Shown: positions 16,272 through 24,740, counted from the first letter of the stretch. The stretch is 64,000 nt of DNA from Planctomycetota bacterium (GCA_004295085.1 SHNF01000016.1:27130-91129); one strand, 5' to 3'. Numbers and translations: made by a program. The notes: generated from the sequence alone by a model not told the origin.

Positions 16272-17069
16272 TCAGCCCTTGGTGTACTCGTCGTGGCGGC
16301 GCCACCAGACGCCCGTCTCGTTCCGCCCCTTGGGAGCTCGGTCGAGCCACTGGTACATGCCCCAGAGGCCGTCCAGCCCGCGCGCATAGGTGGAATAGGT
16401 GTGGTAGACGACGCCGTCCTCGAGCGCGAACGCGCTCATGCCCGGCCTCTCTCGCGTGTATGTGGCCACGTCGGTTCCGGTCATGGCCGCGATCTGAGCG
16501 ACGGGCCCCTCGCCGCCGCGCAACTGCCACTCTCGAACGGTCTTTCCTGCGAGCGGCTCAGGCGCCGGCGCCTCGCGCCGGTAGTTGTATTCGATGCCTC
16601 CTTCGCGCTGTTGCTCCCGGGTGAACCCGACGCTGAAGTCGAAGTTGAAGTCGCTGCCGAGCGACGACGCCCAGGGAAACGTCCACCCCATCCGCCGCTG
16701 GAACGCCTGCAGCTTCGCGAGCGGCGCCCGCGACACCGCGCAGAGCGTGACGTCGTGGTTGGCCAGGTGGACGGCGAAGCCGTCGAAGCCGTCCGCGATC
16801 GCCGAGCAGGACGGACAGCCCGCCGTGTAGTCGGGCCCGAACATGAAGTGGTAGACGAGCAGCTGCGAGCGCCCCCGGAAGAGGTCCGCCAGCGAGGCCT
16901 TCCCCTCGTCGGTCTCGAATCGATACTCCTTGTCGATGCGAACCCACGGCAGCTCCTGCCGCCGCCGCGCCAGCTCGTCGCTGCGCCGCGTGAGCTCCTT
17001 CTCCGCCTCGAGCAGCTCGAGCCGCGCGGCGAGCCACTCCTTCCGTGTCCCGGTCATGTGCTTGGTCAT
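16272..17069 (-). CDS. DUF899 thioredoxin-fold family protein
   Basis: 265 residues. ATG 17069 is preferred because AAGGAGAT lies 9 bases upstream, although the frame is open a little further. The family signature is RIDKEYRFETDEGKASLADL, then LLVYHFMFGPDYTAGCPSC (a CPSC redox-like site) and LGSDFNFDFSVGFT. DUF899 proteins are cytoplasmic thioredoxin-like proteins of unknown substrate. Coupled downstream to DUF2182 and divergent from the TPR-HTH regulator at 17158, an arrangement familiar from other soil bacteria. Confidence 0.9.
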   Translation of the reverse strand: MTKHMTGTRKEWLAARLELLEAEKELTRRSDELARRRQELPWVRIDKEYRFETDEGKASLADLFRGRSQLLVYHFMFGPDYTAGCPSCSAIADGFDGFAVHLANHDVTLCAVSRAPLAKLQAFQRRMGWTFPWASSLGSDFNFDFSVGFTREQQREGGIEYNYRREAPAPEPLAGKTVREWQLRGGEGPVAQIAAMTGTDVATYTRERPGMSAFALEDGVVYHTYSTYARGLDGLWGMYQWLDRAPKGRNETGVWWRRHDEYTKG

Positions 17070-17157
17070 CGCTCGTATCTCCTTCTTTCGGGTGGTCACG
17101 AGATAGAATTAGCGCCGGACATCGAACGGTGGGAGTGACAAGTGTGGCGCGATTCCG

Positions 17158-18378
17158 ATGGACTCGCTGATCACGGCCGCGGCGCGTGCGCTCGCGGCGG
17201 GTGATCCCCTCGGCGCACTGAACCGGGTCGCCTTGCGCGACGACGCGCCGGCGCTCGCGCTTCGGGGCATCGCGATGGCGCAGCTCGGCGATCTCGTTCG
17301 GGCGAAGGCGCTCCTGCGACGTGCCGCCCGTGCCTTCGGTCCGAAAGAGCCCGTGGCCCGTGCCAGGTGCGTGGTCGCCGAGGCCGAGGTCGCGCTCGTC
17401 GCGCGCGACCTGGGCTGGCCTGCGAAGGCGCTCGACGCAGCGCGGGCGACGCTCGAAGAGCACGGCGACCGGGTGAACGCCGCGCATGCGCGCTATCTCG
17501 AGGTCCGGCGCCTCGTCCTGATCGGGCGTCTCGACGCTGCCGAGCGCAAGCTCGCCGAGTTCGATCCCTCGCCCCTCCCGCCCGCGTCGAGGGCCGCGCA
17601 CGAGCTGGTCATCGCGGGAATCGCGATACGGCGCATCCGGACACAGGCGGCGCGCGCGGCGCTCGCTCGGGCCGAGCGCGCCGCGCGCCGCGCAGGCATC
17701 CCGGCGCTGACAGCCGAGGTCGAAGGCGCCTCCCTCGTCCTGAACACGCCCGCGGCGCGCCGGATCGCGCGTGGCGAGGAGCGACTCCTCCTGCTCGAGG
17801 AGGTCGAAGCGCTGCTGGCCTCGAAAGCGCTCGTCGTGGACGCGTGCCGCCATGTCGTGCGTGACGCACGCACGGTGGCCTCGCTCGCAAGGCGTCCGGT
17901 GTTGTTCACCCTCGCACGCGCGCTGGGCGAAGCGTGGCCGGGAGACGTGCCGAGGGGCACGCTCGTCGCGCGGGCATTCCGGGCGAAGCACGCCGATGAA
18001 TCGCACCGCGCGCGGTTGCGAGTCGAAGTCGGGCGCCTTCGCACGGAGCTTCGTCCGCTGGCCGGCGTGAGTGCGACGAAGCGCGGGTTTGCGCTGGCGC
18101 CGCGCCGCGCACGCGAGGTCGTCGTGCTGGCGCCGCCCGTCGAAGAGGAGCATGCGGTGGTGCTCGCCCTCCTCGCCGACGGCGAGTCGTGGTCGAGCTC
18201 GGCCCTGGCGCTTGCGCTCGGAGCCAGCCAGCGCACCGTGCAGCGGGCACTCGACTCGCTGGCGGCAGCGGGCAAGGTGCAGTCGTCTGGTCGCGCGCGA
18301 GCGCGCCGTTGGATGACCCCGCCCGTGCCGGGATTCACGACGACCTTGTTACTCCCCGCTCCACTGCCGATGGACTAG
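17158..18378 (+). CDS. TPR-like and helix-turn-helix transcriptional regulator
   Basis: 406 residues. The first 230 residues are alpha-helical TPR-like repeats (ALALRGIAMAQLGDLVRAKA, ARATLEEHGDRVNAAHARYL). Residues 240-300 hold a first winged-helix-like segment, and residues 335-385 a clear HTH (SSSALALALGASQRTVQRAL, then DSLAAAGKVQSSGRARARRW). The protein type is conserved beside DUF899 or Vgb-like genes. It likely senses a cytoplasmic signal through the repeats and regulates the divergent DUF899-DUF2182 pair and perhaps the downstream Vgb-like gene. The start codon is at the edge of a short 88-bp divergent promoter region. Confidence 0.78.
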   Translation: MDSLITAAARALAAGDPLGALNRVALRDDAPALALRGIAMAQLGDLVRAKALLRRAARAFGPKEPVARARCVVAEAEVALVARDLGWPAKALDAARATLEEHGDRVNAAHARYLEVRRLVLIGRLDAAERKLAEFDPSPLPPASRAAHELVIAGIAIRRIRTQAARAALARAERAARRAGIPALTAEVEGASLVLNTPAARRIARGEERLLLLEEVEALLASKALVVDACRHVVRDARTVASLARRPVLFTLARALGEAWPGDVPRGTLVARAFRAKHADESHRARLRVEVGRLRTELRPLAGVSATKRGFALAPRRAREVVVLAPPVEEEHAVVLALLADGESWSSSALALALGASQRTVQRALDSLAAAGKVQSSGRARARRWMTPPVPGFTTTLLLPAPLPMD

Positions 18379-18387
18379 GATGGAAGC

Positions 18388-19056
18388 ATGCTCCGATCAG
18401 CGGCCGAAGTCCTCCGTGAGTACGGACCATTTCCGGGTGTCGACCACGTGCATGGGGTCACGTTTGACGGTCAGCACGTCTGGTTTGCTGCTGGCGACAA
18501 GCTGACCGCTTTCGACCCTGCGAGCGGGAAGATTCTGCGCTCGATCGATGTCGCCGCGCATGCAGGAACGGCCTTCGACGGCCAGCACCTGTTCCAGATC
18601 GCCGAGGATCGCATCCAGAAGATCGATCCGAAGACCGGCCGTGTGCTCGCCACGATCCCGGCGCCCGGCGGCGGGGGCGACTCGGGGCTCGCGTGGGCCG
18701 AAGGGACGCTCTGGGTGGGGCAGTATCGGGACCGGAAAATCCATCAAGTCGATCCCGAAACAGGGGCGATTCTTCGCACCATCGAGTCCAACCGCTTCGT
18801 CACCGGGGTCACCTGGGTCGAGGGAGAGCTCTGGCACGGCACCTGGGAAGGTGACGAGAGCGATGTGCGGCGAGTCGATCCTCGAACGGGAGAGGTCCTG
18901 GAGAGGCTCGAGATGCCGCCCGGAGTGGGCGTGTCGGGGCTCGAGTCCGATGGCAGCGATCAGTTCTTCTGCGGCGGAGGAAGGGGCGGGAAGGTGAGGG
19001 CCGTCCGCCGGCCCCGGCGGCGCTCCGGGATCCCCGTCGACACCGCGAGCAAGTAA
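18388..19056 (+). CDS. Vgb/glutamine-cyclotransferase-like beta-propeller protein
   Basis: 222 residues with propeller blades at regular spacing: HGVTFDGQHVWFAAGDKLTA, FDPASGKILRSI, GLAWAEGTLWVGQYRDRKIH, QVDPETGAILRTI and GVTWVEGELWHGTWEGDE. There is no signal peptide, so a cytoplasmic location is expected. Related sequences are annotated as streptogramin lyase (Vgb)-like or glutamine cyclotransferase-like; the catalytic residues of either enzyme cannot be confirmed here. It starts 9 bp after the TPR-HTH regulator and is likely in the same transcript. Confidence 0.8.
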   Translation: MLRSAAEVLREYGPFPGVDHVHGVTFDGQHVWFAAGDKLTAFDPASGKILRSIDVAAHAGTAFDGQHLFQIAEDRIQKIDPKTGRVLATIPAPGGGGDSGLAWAEGTLWVGQYRDRKIHQVDPETGAILRTIESNRFVTGVTWVEGELWHGTWEGDESDVRRVDPRTGEVLERLEMPPGVGVSGLESDGSDQFFCGGGRGGKVRAVRRPRRRSGIPVDTASK

Positions 19057-19146
19057 ACGTATCGGCCCTGTCGATCCTGCCGGAGCCAATTCGTATGGAA
19101 GGTGAAGCCGGCATGGTGCCGGCCCGTAGATTCCGGAGGAACACAG

Positions 19147-19560
19147 ATGAAGCAGTACCTGCTCTCCATTGATCAGCCCGACGGGCCGATTCCGCCGCCC
19201 GAGATGCTAGGGCCGATCATGCAGAAGGTCGAGGCGCTGGCGAAAGGGATGAAGGCCGCCGACGGATACTGGCCCCCTTCAGTGGGTCACGGCACACGCA
19301 AGCGCCGGCGCCGCCTCAAGCTAGGGAGCAGGCCGCTTCTGGGGGGTGCTCAGTGGGGCTTTTTACACATTTGCAGAATGCAACACATTCAAAAACCGAC
19401 AAATGCATCTACAAATGCAGCGAGCTGACCCACGGAAGGGGGCCAGTATCACAAGCTCACGCCATTCATCGACCGAACCTACCCGCTGGCCGAGGCCACG
19501 GAGGCCATGCGGTACCTGGGAGAGGGTCACGCGCGCGGAAACACTGTCCTCGTGGTGTGA
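19147..19560 (+). pseudogene. Relic pair: YCII (YciI/DGPF) N-terminus and dehydrogenase C-terminus
   Basis: ATG 19147 (TTCCGGAGGAA upstream) begins MKQYLLSIDQPDGPIPPPEM, then LGPIMQKVEALAKGMKAADG, a normal start of a YCII-domain protein, but after about 43 residues the family match stops. From 19450 to the TGA at 19560 another reading frame gives HKLTPFIDRTYPLAEATEAM, then RYLGEGHARGNTVLVV, which is the C-terminal end of a quinone-oxidoreductase/zinc-dehydrogenase. In between, 19360-19430 is distinctly A/T-rich compared with the surroundings (runs such as AAAAACCGACAAATGCATC). The two remnants are unrelated families joined by foreign-looking DNA. Confidence 0.6.
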
Positions 19561-19677
19561 GGGCCGAGGCGATCAGCGCTTGACGGCTGGCCCCGGGCAG
19601 ATCGCCACTGGTGGGGCGCCTGTGCCGGTCAGTACAATGCACGCGGCGCTTGATCATCGAACGGAAGGAAACCGAAC

Positions 19678-20727
19678 GTGCGCAGCTGGATGCAGAAATC
19701 GCAGGATCCGCCGGCGACGCCCGTCAAGCCTGCGATTCCTGGCCGGTCCTATCTCCGGAACAGCCATGACACATACGAACGGGAAGCGGATCGCGCCGCA
19801 GACCGGGTGATGCACATGCCCGGGCCGCGAGCCGTGAGCCGCGAACAGTCAGGCGGAAGCGGCCGGGCGATCCAGGGCGACGACCAGGTCCTATCGGCGC
19901 AGCAGAGGTCCTTCTTCGAGCCACGCTTCGGGCATGACTTCAGCCAGGTCCGGATCCATGCCGACGCAAGGTCCGCTGCCATGGCCGGCGCGTTGCAGGC
20001 CGAGGCCTTCACCGTGGGCCGCGACATTTTCTTCGGCGCCGGGAAGCTGCAGCACCGGACCACGGAATCGCATCGACTGCTCGCCCATGAGCTGGCCCAC
20101 GTGGTGCAGCAGTCACACGCCGGACCCGCTCTTCAGCCCAAGCTCACGATCACCGGGAAGGAAGGCGATGTCGCGCGCGCGATCACCCTGCTGAACTCCG
20201 GCCTGGGCAGCTTCTACCACGTCTCCGTGGAGAAGTCGGGCCAAGTCAAGATCGCTCCGATCCGCGCCGCGCACACGTCCTCGATCAAGGGTCCGACTGC
20301 GCAACAGAGAGCGCTGGCGGACCGCCTGTGGGCTGTCACCAACGACCCAAAGGACGTGCTGATGACGGTCAGCGCCGGCACCAAGACGCTCGGCGGCAGC
20401 TATGCCACGGGCGATTTTGACATCGCCGATCTCGAGACTTATGGCGTCGCCGGGCTGATCCACGAGATCGAAGAGCAATACCAGAAGCAGGTCAAGGGCC
20501 TGGCCTTTGGAACGGATACGACAGGGGCGCATGGTGAAGCCATCAAGGCCGAGTCGGAGGTCCGAGGCGCAAAACGCGGCGCGCAGAAGGTCATATCCTC
20601 GACTCGCAACGCCGACGGAACGCTGGATGCCGTCATCGAGATACCGCACACATCCCCCGATGGGACGGTGAAGACCATGACCATGACGATCAAGAGCAAC
20701 AACATCGTGTCGGTCACATGGAAGTAG
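19678..20727 (+). CDS. DUF4157 (eCIS-core) protein with C-terminal putative effector domain
   Basis: 349 residues from GTG 19678 behind GGAAGGAA. Residues 25-145 are DUF4157: DTYEREADRAADRVM, FFEPRFGHDFSQVRIHAD, and the zincin motif LLAH137ELAH141VVQQ. This domain is the hallmark of proteins loaded into, or genetically linked with, extracellular contractile injection systems. The C-terminal 200 residues (LTITGKEGDVARAITLLNSG...) are not recognised. They contain H262EIEEQ267 and a later GAH285GEA, which might be a second metal site. The next gene (20790) encodes a small HEAT-like protein that could be its partner or immunity protein. No injection-system structural genes are in the window. An effector role is inference. 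Confidence 0.85.
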   Translation: MRSWMQKSQDPPATPVKPAIPGRSYLRNSHDTYEREADRAADRVMHMPGPRAVSREQSGGSGRAIQGDDQVLSAQQRSFFEPRFGHDFSQVRIHADARSAAMAGALQAEAFTVGRDIFFGAGKLQHRTTESHRLLAHELAHVVQQSHAGPALQPKLTITGKEGDVARAITLLNSGLGSFYHVSVEKSGQVKIAPIRAAHTSSIKGPTAQQRALADRLWAVTNDPKDVLMTVSAGTKTLGGSYATGDFDIADLETYGVAGLIHEIEEQYQKQVKGLAFGTDTTGAHGEAIKAESEVRGAKRGAQKVISSTRNADGTLDAVIEIPHTSPDGTVKTMTMTIKSNNIVSVTWK

Positions 20728-20789
20728 GACAATCCGATCGTGCGCCTTGCGCTGGTGCGCAAGAGTGCATGGAGCTGGAGGAGTACGTC

Positions 20790-21158
20790 ATGCGTTCCGC
20801 TGACATCGCCGGATGGATCGACGACCTCGACAACGCCGACATCCGCTGGGATGGAACACTCGTGGGGCTGGTCCCGGCCATCGGCAGTGGCGCGGCGCGC
20901 CAGCTGCTTGCCGCAGGCGACGTCGCCGTTCCGCAGCTGATTGCTGCGCTCGAGGACGAGTCCAGGTTCGTTGCGGCTCACGTGCTGCTCACGCTGCTGT
21001 CCGGCGTCGAGTACCACACCGTGCCCTGGAACGGACTCAAGGTCGACATCGCGCCCGATGGCCAGGCGCGGGTTGATGCAGGCCAGCGCCCTGCATTGGT
21101 GCGACGCTGGCGAACCTGGCAGCAGGCGACGCCACGTCCGCGATCGCTCCCGGAGTGA
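20790..21158 (+). CDS. Small HEAT-like protein downstream of DUF4157 effector
   Basis: 122 residues. ATG 20790 has GGAGGAG 6 bases upstream; an in-frame ATG at 20718 would overlap the previous gene but lacks a ribosome site. Residues 25-70 resemble a HEAT-type helical pair (GSGAARQLLAAGDVAVPQLI, AALEDESRFVAAHVLLTLLS), and residues 73-95 are beta-like (YHTVPWNGLKVDIAPDGQAR). HEAT-like small proteins immediately after toxin genes often act as immunity or chaperone proteins. That role is only suggested by context. Confidence 0.6.
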   Translation: MRSADIAGWIDDLDNADIRWDGTLVGLVPAIGSGAARQLLAAGDVAVPQLIAALEDESRFVAAHVLLTLLSGVEYHTVPWNGLKVDIAPDGQARVDAGQRPALVRRWRTWQQATPRPRSLPE

Positions 21159-21242
21159 CGCCACCGCGGCTACGGGCGACGGCGGTAATCTGGTAGGCGG
21201 TGACGCACTGCGCAGCCCGCGGCGATCCTCTCACCTCGGCTC

Positions 21243-23318
21243 ATGGCAATGAGCTCCATGTTCCGCGCTAGAGTCGAGCGGATGCCGGCGGCTGCGGCGC
21301 AATCCTGCCCGGCCAAGGTGGATGCCGCGCTCGCGAGGCCGCGGAGCGCGCCGGCGGCGACGGGGTTCGACCTGCTGGCGACGGCGGAGCGCCAGGAGCG
21401 CGCGGCGGATCGGGCGGCGGAGCGGGCCATGGGCATGCCGGCGCCGCCGGCGGGTGCCGTGGGAAGCTCGGAGGCAGTGCTGCAGCCTCGATCCACCGGC
21501 AGCGTCGAGGCGCCGGCGGAAGTGCGCGAGGCGCTGGCAGCGCCCGGCCAGCCGCTGTCGCAGGAGACGCGCGCCTTCATGGAGCCGCGCTTCGGCCATG
21601 ATTTCAGCCGGGTCCGCGTCCACGCCGATGAGCGCGCGTCGGAGTCCGCGCGGGCGGTCGGGGCGCGCGCGTACACGGTCCGCGGCCACATCGTCTTCGA
21701 CCGGCGCTATTACGGGCCCGGAGGCAATGCGGGGCGGAGACTGCTCGCGCACGAGCTGGAACACGTGGTCCAGGATGACGGGCCGTCGCCGCCGCTGCTC
21801 CGGCGCGGCCTGCAGACCTATATCCAGGCCATGAACCAGAAGCCGCCGGACTGGAAACTGGCAGCGAAGCACCTCAACGGCGAGAACCCGAAGACCATCA
21901 AGGCGATCCTCGGCAGGCTCCCGGCGCACTACCACGTGGAGCTGCACCGTGGCGCGCTGCCATTCCCCGGCGTGTGCTCGAACATCGCGCGGTTCACCGA
22001 GGCGGCATTCCTGAAGGCGGAGCCGGGCGCCCACAAGCCCGCGAGCGAGGCGTGTCCGCGGGCGGAGGCGGAGGAGAAGCCGCCGCTCGGCACGGGGCTG
22101 TTCGAGCACTCGGTCCTGGTCGAGACCATCATCACGCAGGTCGACGGCCAGATGTTCGCCGAGACCTTCGCGCTGCTGGACACTCTGACCGCCGCCGAGC
22201 TGTCCCGGACCTTGAAGGAATTGAAGCGGGTCGCTCCCGGGGCCACGATGGTGCTGGGCGCCCACTTCGAGGAGGCCCTGGCCCTTCCCATCAATTGGGA
22301 GAGGATCATGGTCGCACTGGACCAGGTGGAGTTCACCGCCAAACAGCGGCACGTGGACAGCTACATGACCTGCGAGGTCCATCCGTCTTCCTTCGGAGCC
22401 GGCGGCGCGCTCACGCTGAACATCACCTACGCCTTGACTCCGGACCGGGCGCTGCTGTTGCGGGCGTCCGAGATCACGGACGAGGAGCCTTCCGGCGACG
22501 AGCTCGCGGCCCAGTCGAAGACGCACGTCGGCACCGCCGGCCTCCTGTTCCCGGCCAAGCTCAACAAGGGGACGGTGCCCAAGCTGTGGGCGGCCAAGCA
22601 GCGCATCATCCGCGAGATCGAGATCCAGAACTTTACGTTCGTCATCGTGGCCCACGCCGGCGCCGAGGCCGGACTGGGAGCCGGCCAGATGGCGGCGGGC
22701 TTGATCGGAAAGCTCGCGCCCGTGGGCAAGGGACTTGCCCCGTCCGGACGCCAGGCGCGCTGGACCGGCACTGGCGGAGCGCGCGCGACCGGCACGACGG
22801 CGGCGCCGGGCGGCAGCGGCGTCAAGGCGGCGCCCAGCAAGGCCGTGGCCACCCGGGCCGATGTCCTGGCTACGGCCTACCGGGGGTTCCGCGGACGAGC
22901 CGGCGGCCTCACCAAGGCGGAACAGGGCGGGTTGGCCAAGGTGCGCGAGTACTTCCGGCTGCCCAAGGCCCCGACCAAGACCAAGAAGTCCATCGTGGGT
23001 CTGCTCAAGATCTACGATCCCGACGTCGAGCCCATTCCGCTCATCAGCCAGAAGGAGGGCGGCCCGGCCGGTGGCAGCTCGACCGGCAGCGTCCCGCGCG
23101 GGCCGGGGACCGGATTCGACCGCTACTCCACCGGCCACATCGAAGGGCACGCCGCGGGCAAGATGAACGACCTCAAGGCGCAGCGCGGCGTGCTGCTGAT
23201 CGAGAAGGACTTCTGCACCCAGTGCAGCAAGAACCTGCCGCAGATGCTCCCCAAGGGCAGCGAACTGGTCGTCGTGACTCCGGACAGCACCTACATCGTG
23301 CGCAGCTCGCAGTTGTAG
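21243..23318 (+). CDS. DUF4157 (eCIS-core) polymorphic toxin with DddA-like (SCP1.201-type) deaminase C-terminus
   Basis: 691 residues from ATG 21243 (ATG 21249 and 21258 are alternatives; no clear ribosome site). Residues 45-180 are DUF4157: FMEPRFGHDFSRVRVHADE and the zincin motif LLAH170ELEH174. Residues 195-235 are the helical DW-LAA-HLNG type segment common after DUF4157. Residues 240-480 are unrecognised, and 485-600 are a Gly/Ala/Lys linker. The last 65 residues match the SCP1.201-like deaminase pattern: GH632IE634GHAA, then C658TQC661, then LPKGSELVVVTPDSTYIV. In the DNA deaminase DddA the same HxE plus CxxC set holds the catalytic zinc and proton-shuttle glutamate. All four residues are present. 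The substrate (dsDNA, ssDNA or nucleotide) is not determined. No obvious immunity gene follows. Confidence 0.85.
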   Translation: MAMSSMFRARVERMPAAAAQSCPAKVDAALARPRSAPAATGFDLLATAERQERAADRAAERAMGMPAPPAGAVGSSEAVLQPRSTGSVEAPAEVREALAAPGQPLSQETRAFMEPRFGHDFSRVRVHADERASESARAVGARAYTVRGHIVFDRRYYGPGGNAGRRLLAHELEHVVQDDGPSPPLLRRGLQTYIQAMNQKPPDWKLAAKHLNGENPKTIKAILGRLPAHYHVELHRGALPFPGVCSNIARFTEAAFLKAEPGAHKPASEACPRAEAEEKPPLGTGLFEHSVLVETIITQVDGQMFAETFALLDTLTAAELSRTLKELKRVAPGATMVLGAHFEEALALPINWERIMVALDQVEFTAKQRHVDSYMTCEVHPSSFGAGGALTLNITYALTPDRALLLRASEITDEEPSGDELAAQSKTHVGTAGLLFPAKLNKGTVPKLWAAKQRIIREIEIQNFTFVIVAHAGAEAGLGAGQMAAGLIGKLAPVGKGLAPSGRQARWTGTGGARATGTTAAPGGSGVKAAPSKAVATRADVLATAYRGFRGRAGGLTKAEQGGLAKVREYFRLPKAPTKTKKSIVGLLKIYDPDVEPIPLISQKEGGPAGGSSTGSVPRGPGTGFDRYSTGHIEGHAAGKMNDLKAQRGVLLIEKDFCTQCSKNLPQMLPKGSELVVVTPDSTYIVRSSQL

Positions 23319-23403
23319 AGCCCTGGCACGTCTCCCGCGTCGTGTCGCGCTCCGGCGGACGTAAAATGCCGCGTCCCGATCAGACATCGAAGCAGGAGTT
23401 GCC

Positions 23404-23799
23404 ATGGGATCCAAGCCCAGGGTCAAGGCCAAGACCATTGACGAGTACCTCGCGGCGTTGAGCGCGGACAAGCGAGCCGCACTGGAACGGCTGCGAATGG
23501 TCATCCGGGAGGCAGCTCCCGGAGCGGAAGAGTGCATCAACTACCAGCTCCCGGCGTTCCGTCTCGACGGAAAGTGCTTCATCTGGATCGGCGCCGCGGC
23601 GAATCACTGCGCCATCTATGGCGCGAACGATGACTTCATGGACCAGCTGAAGGGCTACGACACCAGCAGTGGCACCATTCGTTTCCCGGTGGACGAGCCG
23701 CTGCCGGCGGCCCTCGTGCGCAAGCTGGTGAAGTTGCGGATCGCGAGGAACGCGGCGCCAAAACGGGGCGCAGCGCGGAAGGCTGCGCGCCGCCGCTGA
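23404..23799 (+). CDS. DUF1801 (YdhG-like) family protein
   Basis: 131 residues from ATG 23404 with CAGGAG upstream. The DUF1801 signature is TIDEYLAALSADKRAALERL, RMVIREAAPGAEECINYQLP, and CFIWIGAAANHCAIYGAN, ending in the helix ALVRKLVKLRIARN. The last 15 residues are a basic Lys/Arg/Ala tail. It follows the DUF4157-deaminase gene by 85 bp, but its family is not known as immunity, and an identical family member (7066) lies far from any toxin. Function unknown. Confidence 0.88.
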   Translation: MGSKPRVKAKTIDEYLAALSADKRAALERLRMVIREAAPGAEECINYQLPAFRLDGKCFIWIGAAANHCAIYGANDDFMDQLKGYDTSSGTIRFPVDEPLPAALVRKLVKLRIARNAAPKRGAARKAARRR

Positions 23800-23816
23800 A
23801 CGGCCGCAATCGCTGC

Positions 23817-24740
23817 ATGGACATCCTCCAGGCGATCGGGAGCACGTCGCTGCTGCGGCTGCGGAAGGTCGTTCCGCGCAATGGCGCGCAGGTCTTCGTG
23901 AAGCTCGAGTGGGAGAACCCGACCGGCAGCGTCAAGGACCGGATGGCGCGGGCCGTGATCGAGCGGGCGGAGGCGGACGGGCGATTGCAGCCCGGAGACA
24001 CCGTCGTCGAGTACACGGGGGGCAGCACCGGGACATCGCTGGCATTGGTCTGCGCCGCCAAGGGCTACCGGATCCGGATCGTCAGCTCGGACGCCTTCAG
24101 CCGGGAGAAGCTGGACCACATGGCGGCGCTGGGCGCGGAGCTGACGCTGGTTCCGAGCGAGGGCGGTCTCACCACCAGGAAACTGATCCTGGACATGATC
24201 GAGGCTGCGCGGGCGTTGAGCCAGGAGCCTCATACCTACTGGACCGACCAGCTCAACAACCAGGACAGCATCGTGGGCTACTACGCGCTGGGCGAGGAGA
24301 TCTGGAGCCAGACGCAAGGAAAGATCGCCGCTTTCGTGCATTGCGTGGGCACGGCGGCTTCTTCGCGCGGGGTCGCCACCGTGCTGAAGCGCTACAAGCC
24401 GGGCATCCGGATCGTCGCCGTCGAGCCGGCGGAGTCGTCGGTGCTGCTCGGAGGTCCGCCAGGGCCGCACAAGATCGAAGGAGTCGGGATCGGCTACACT
24501 CCCCCGCTCTGGGAGCCGGCGCTCGTGGACGAGATCGTAGCGGTCGGAACGGAGGACGCCAAGGACATGGCGCGGCGGCTCGCGCGGGAGGAGGCCCTGT
24601 TCGCCGGGACGTCGTCCGGCGCGAACGTCCTCGCCGCGCTTCAGGTGGCGGAGCGGCTGGGGGCCGGTGCAAGAGTTGTCACGCTGATGGCCGACTCCGG
24701 CCTGAAGTACTTGAGCACCGATGTGCACAGAGGCAGATGA
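23817..24740 (+). CDS. PLP-dependent cysteine synthase-family protein (CBS/CysK type)
   Basis: 307 residues, typical for CysK-like fold-type II enzymes. The PLP lysine is Lys40 in NPTGSVK40DRMARA. The substrate-binding loop is YTGGSTGTSLA and the phosphate-binding glycine loop is in CVGTAASSRGVA; the C-terminal active-site block reads EEALFAGTSSGANVLAA. It probably makes cysteine or a related beta-substituted alanine from O-acetylserine; the related family also includes cystathionine beta-synthase-like enzymes, so substrate is not fixed. It starts 18 bp after the DUF1801 gene and may share its transcript. Confidence 0.9.
   Translation: MDILQAIGSTSLLRLRKVVPRNGAQVFVKLEWENPTGSVKDRMARAVIERAEADGRLQPGDTVVEYTGGSTGTSLALVCAAKGYRIRIVSSDAFSREKLDHMAALGAELTLVPSEGGLTTRKLILDMIEAARALSQEPHTYWTDQLNNQDSIVGYYALGEEIWSQTQGKIAAFVHCVGTAASSRGVATVLKRYKPGIRIVAVEPAESSVLLGGPPGPHKIEGVGIGYTPPLWEPALVDEIVAVGTEDAKDMARRLAREEALFAGTSSGANVLAALQVAERLGAGARVVTLMADSGLKYLSTDVHRGR

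Noticed and set aside
19360..19430. Possible integron attC or attachment site in the A/T-rich stretch
   Set aside because: No paired core sites, no integrase gene in the window and no clear inverted repeats; treated only as a composition anomaly.
23404..23799. DUF1801 gene as immunity protein of the DUF4157-deaminase
   Set aside because: The family is common as an isolated housekeeping-like gene, another copy occurs at 7066 without a toxin, and nothing in the sequence resembles known DddA immunity proteins.
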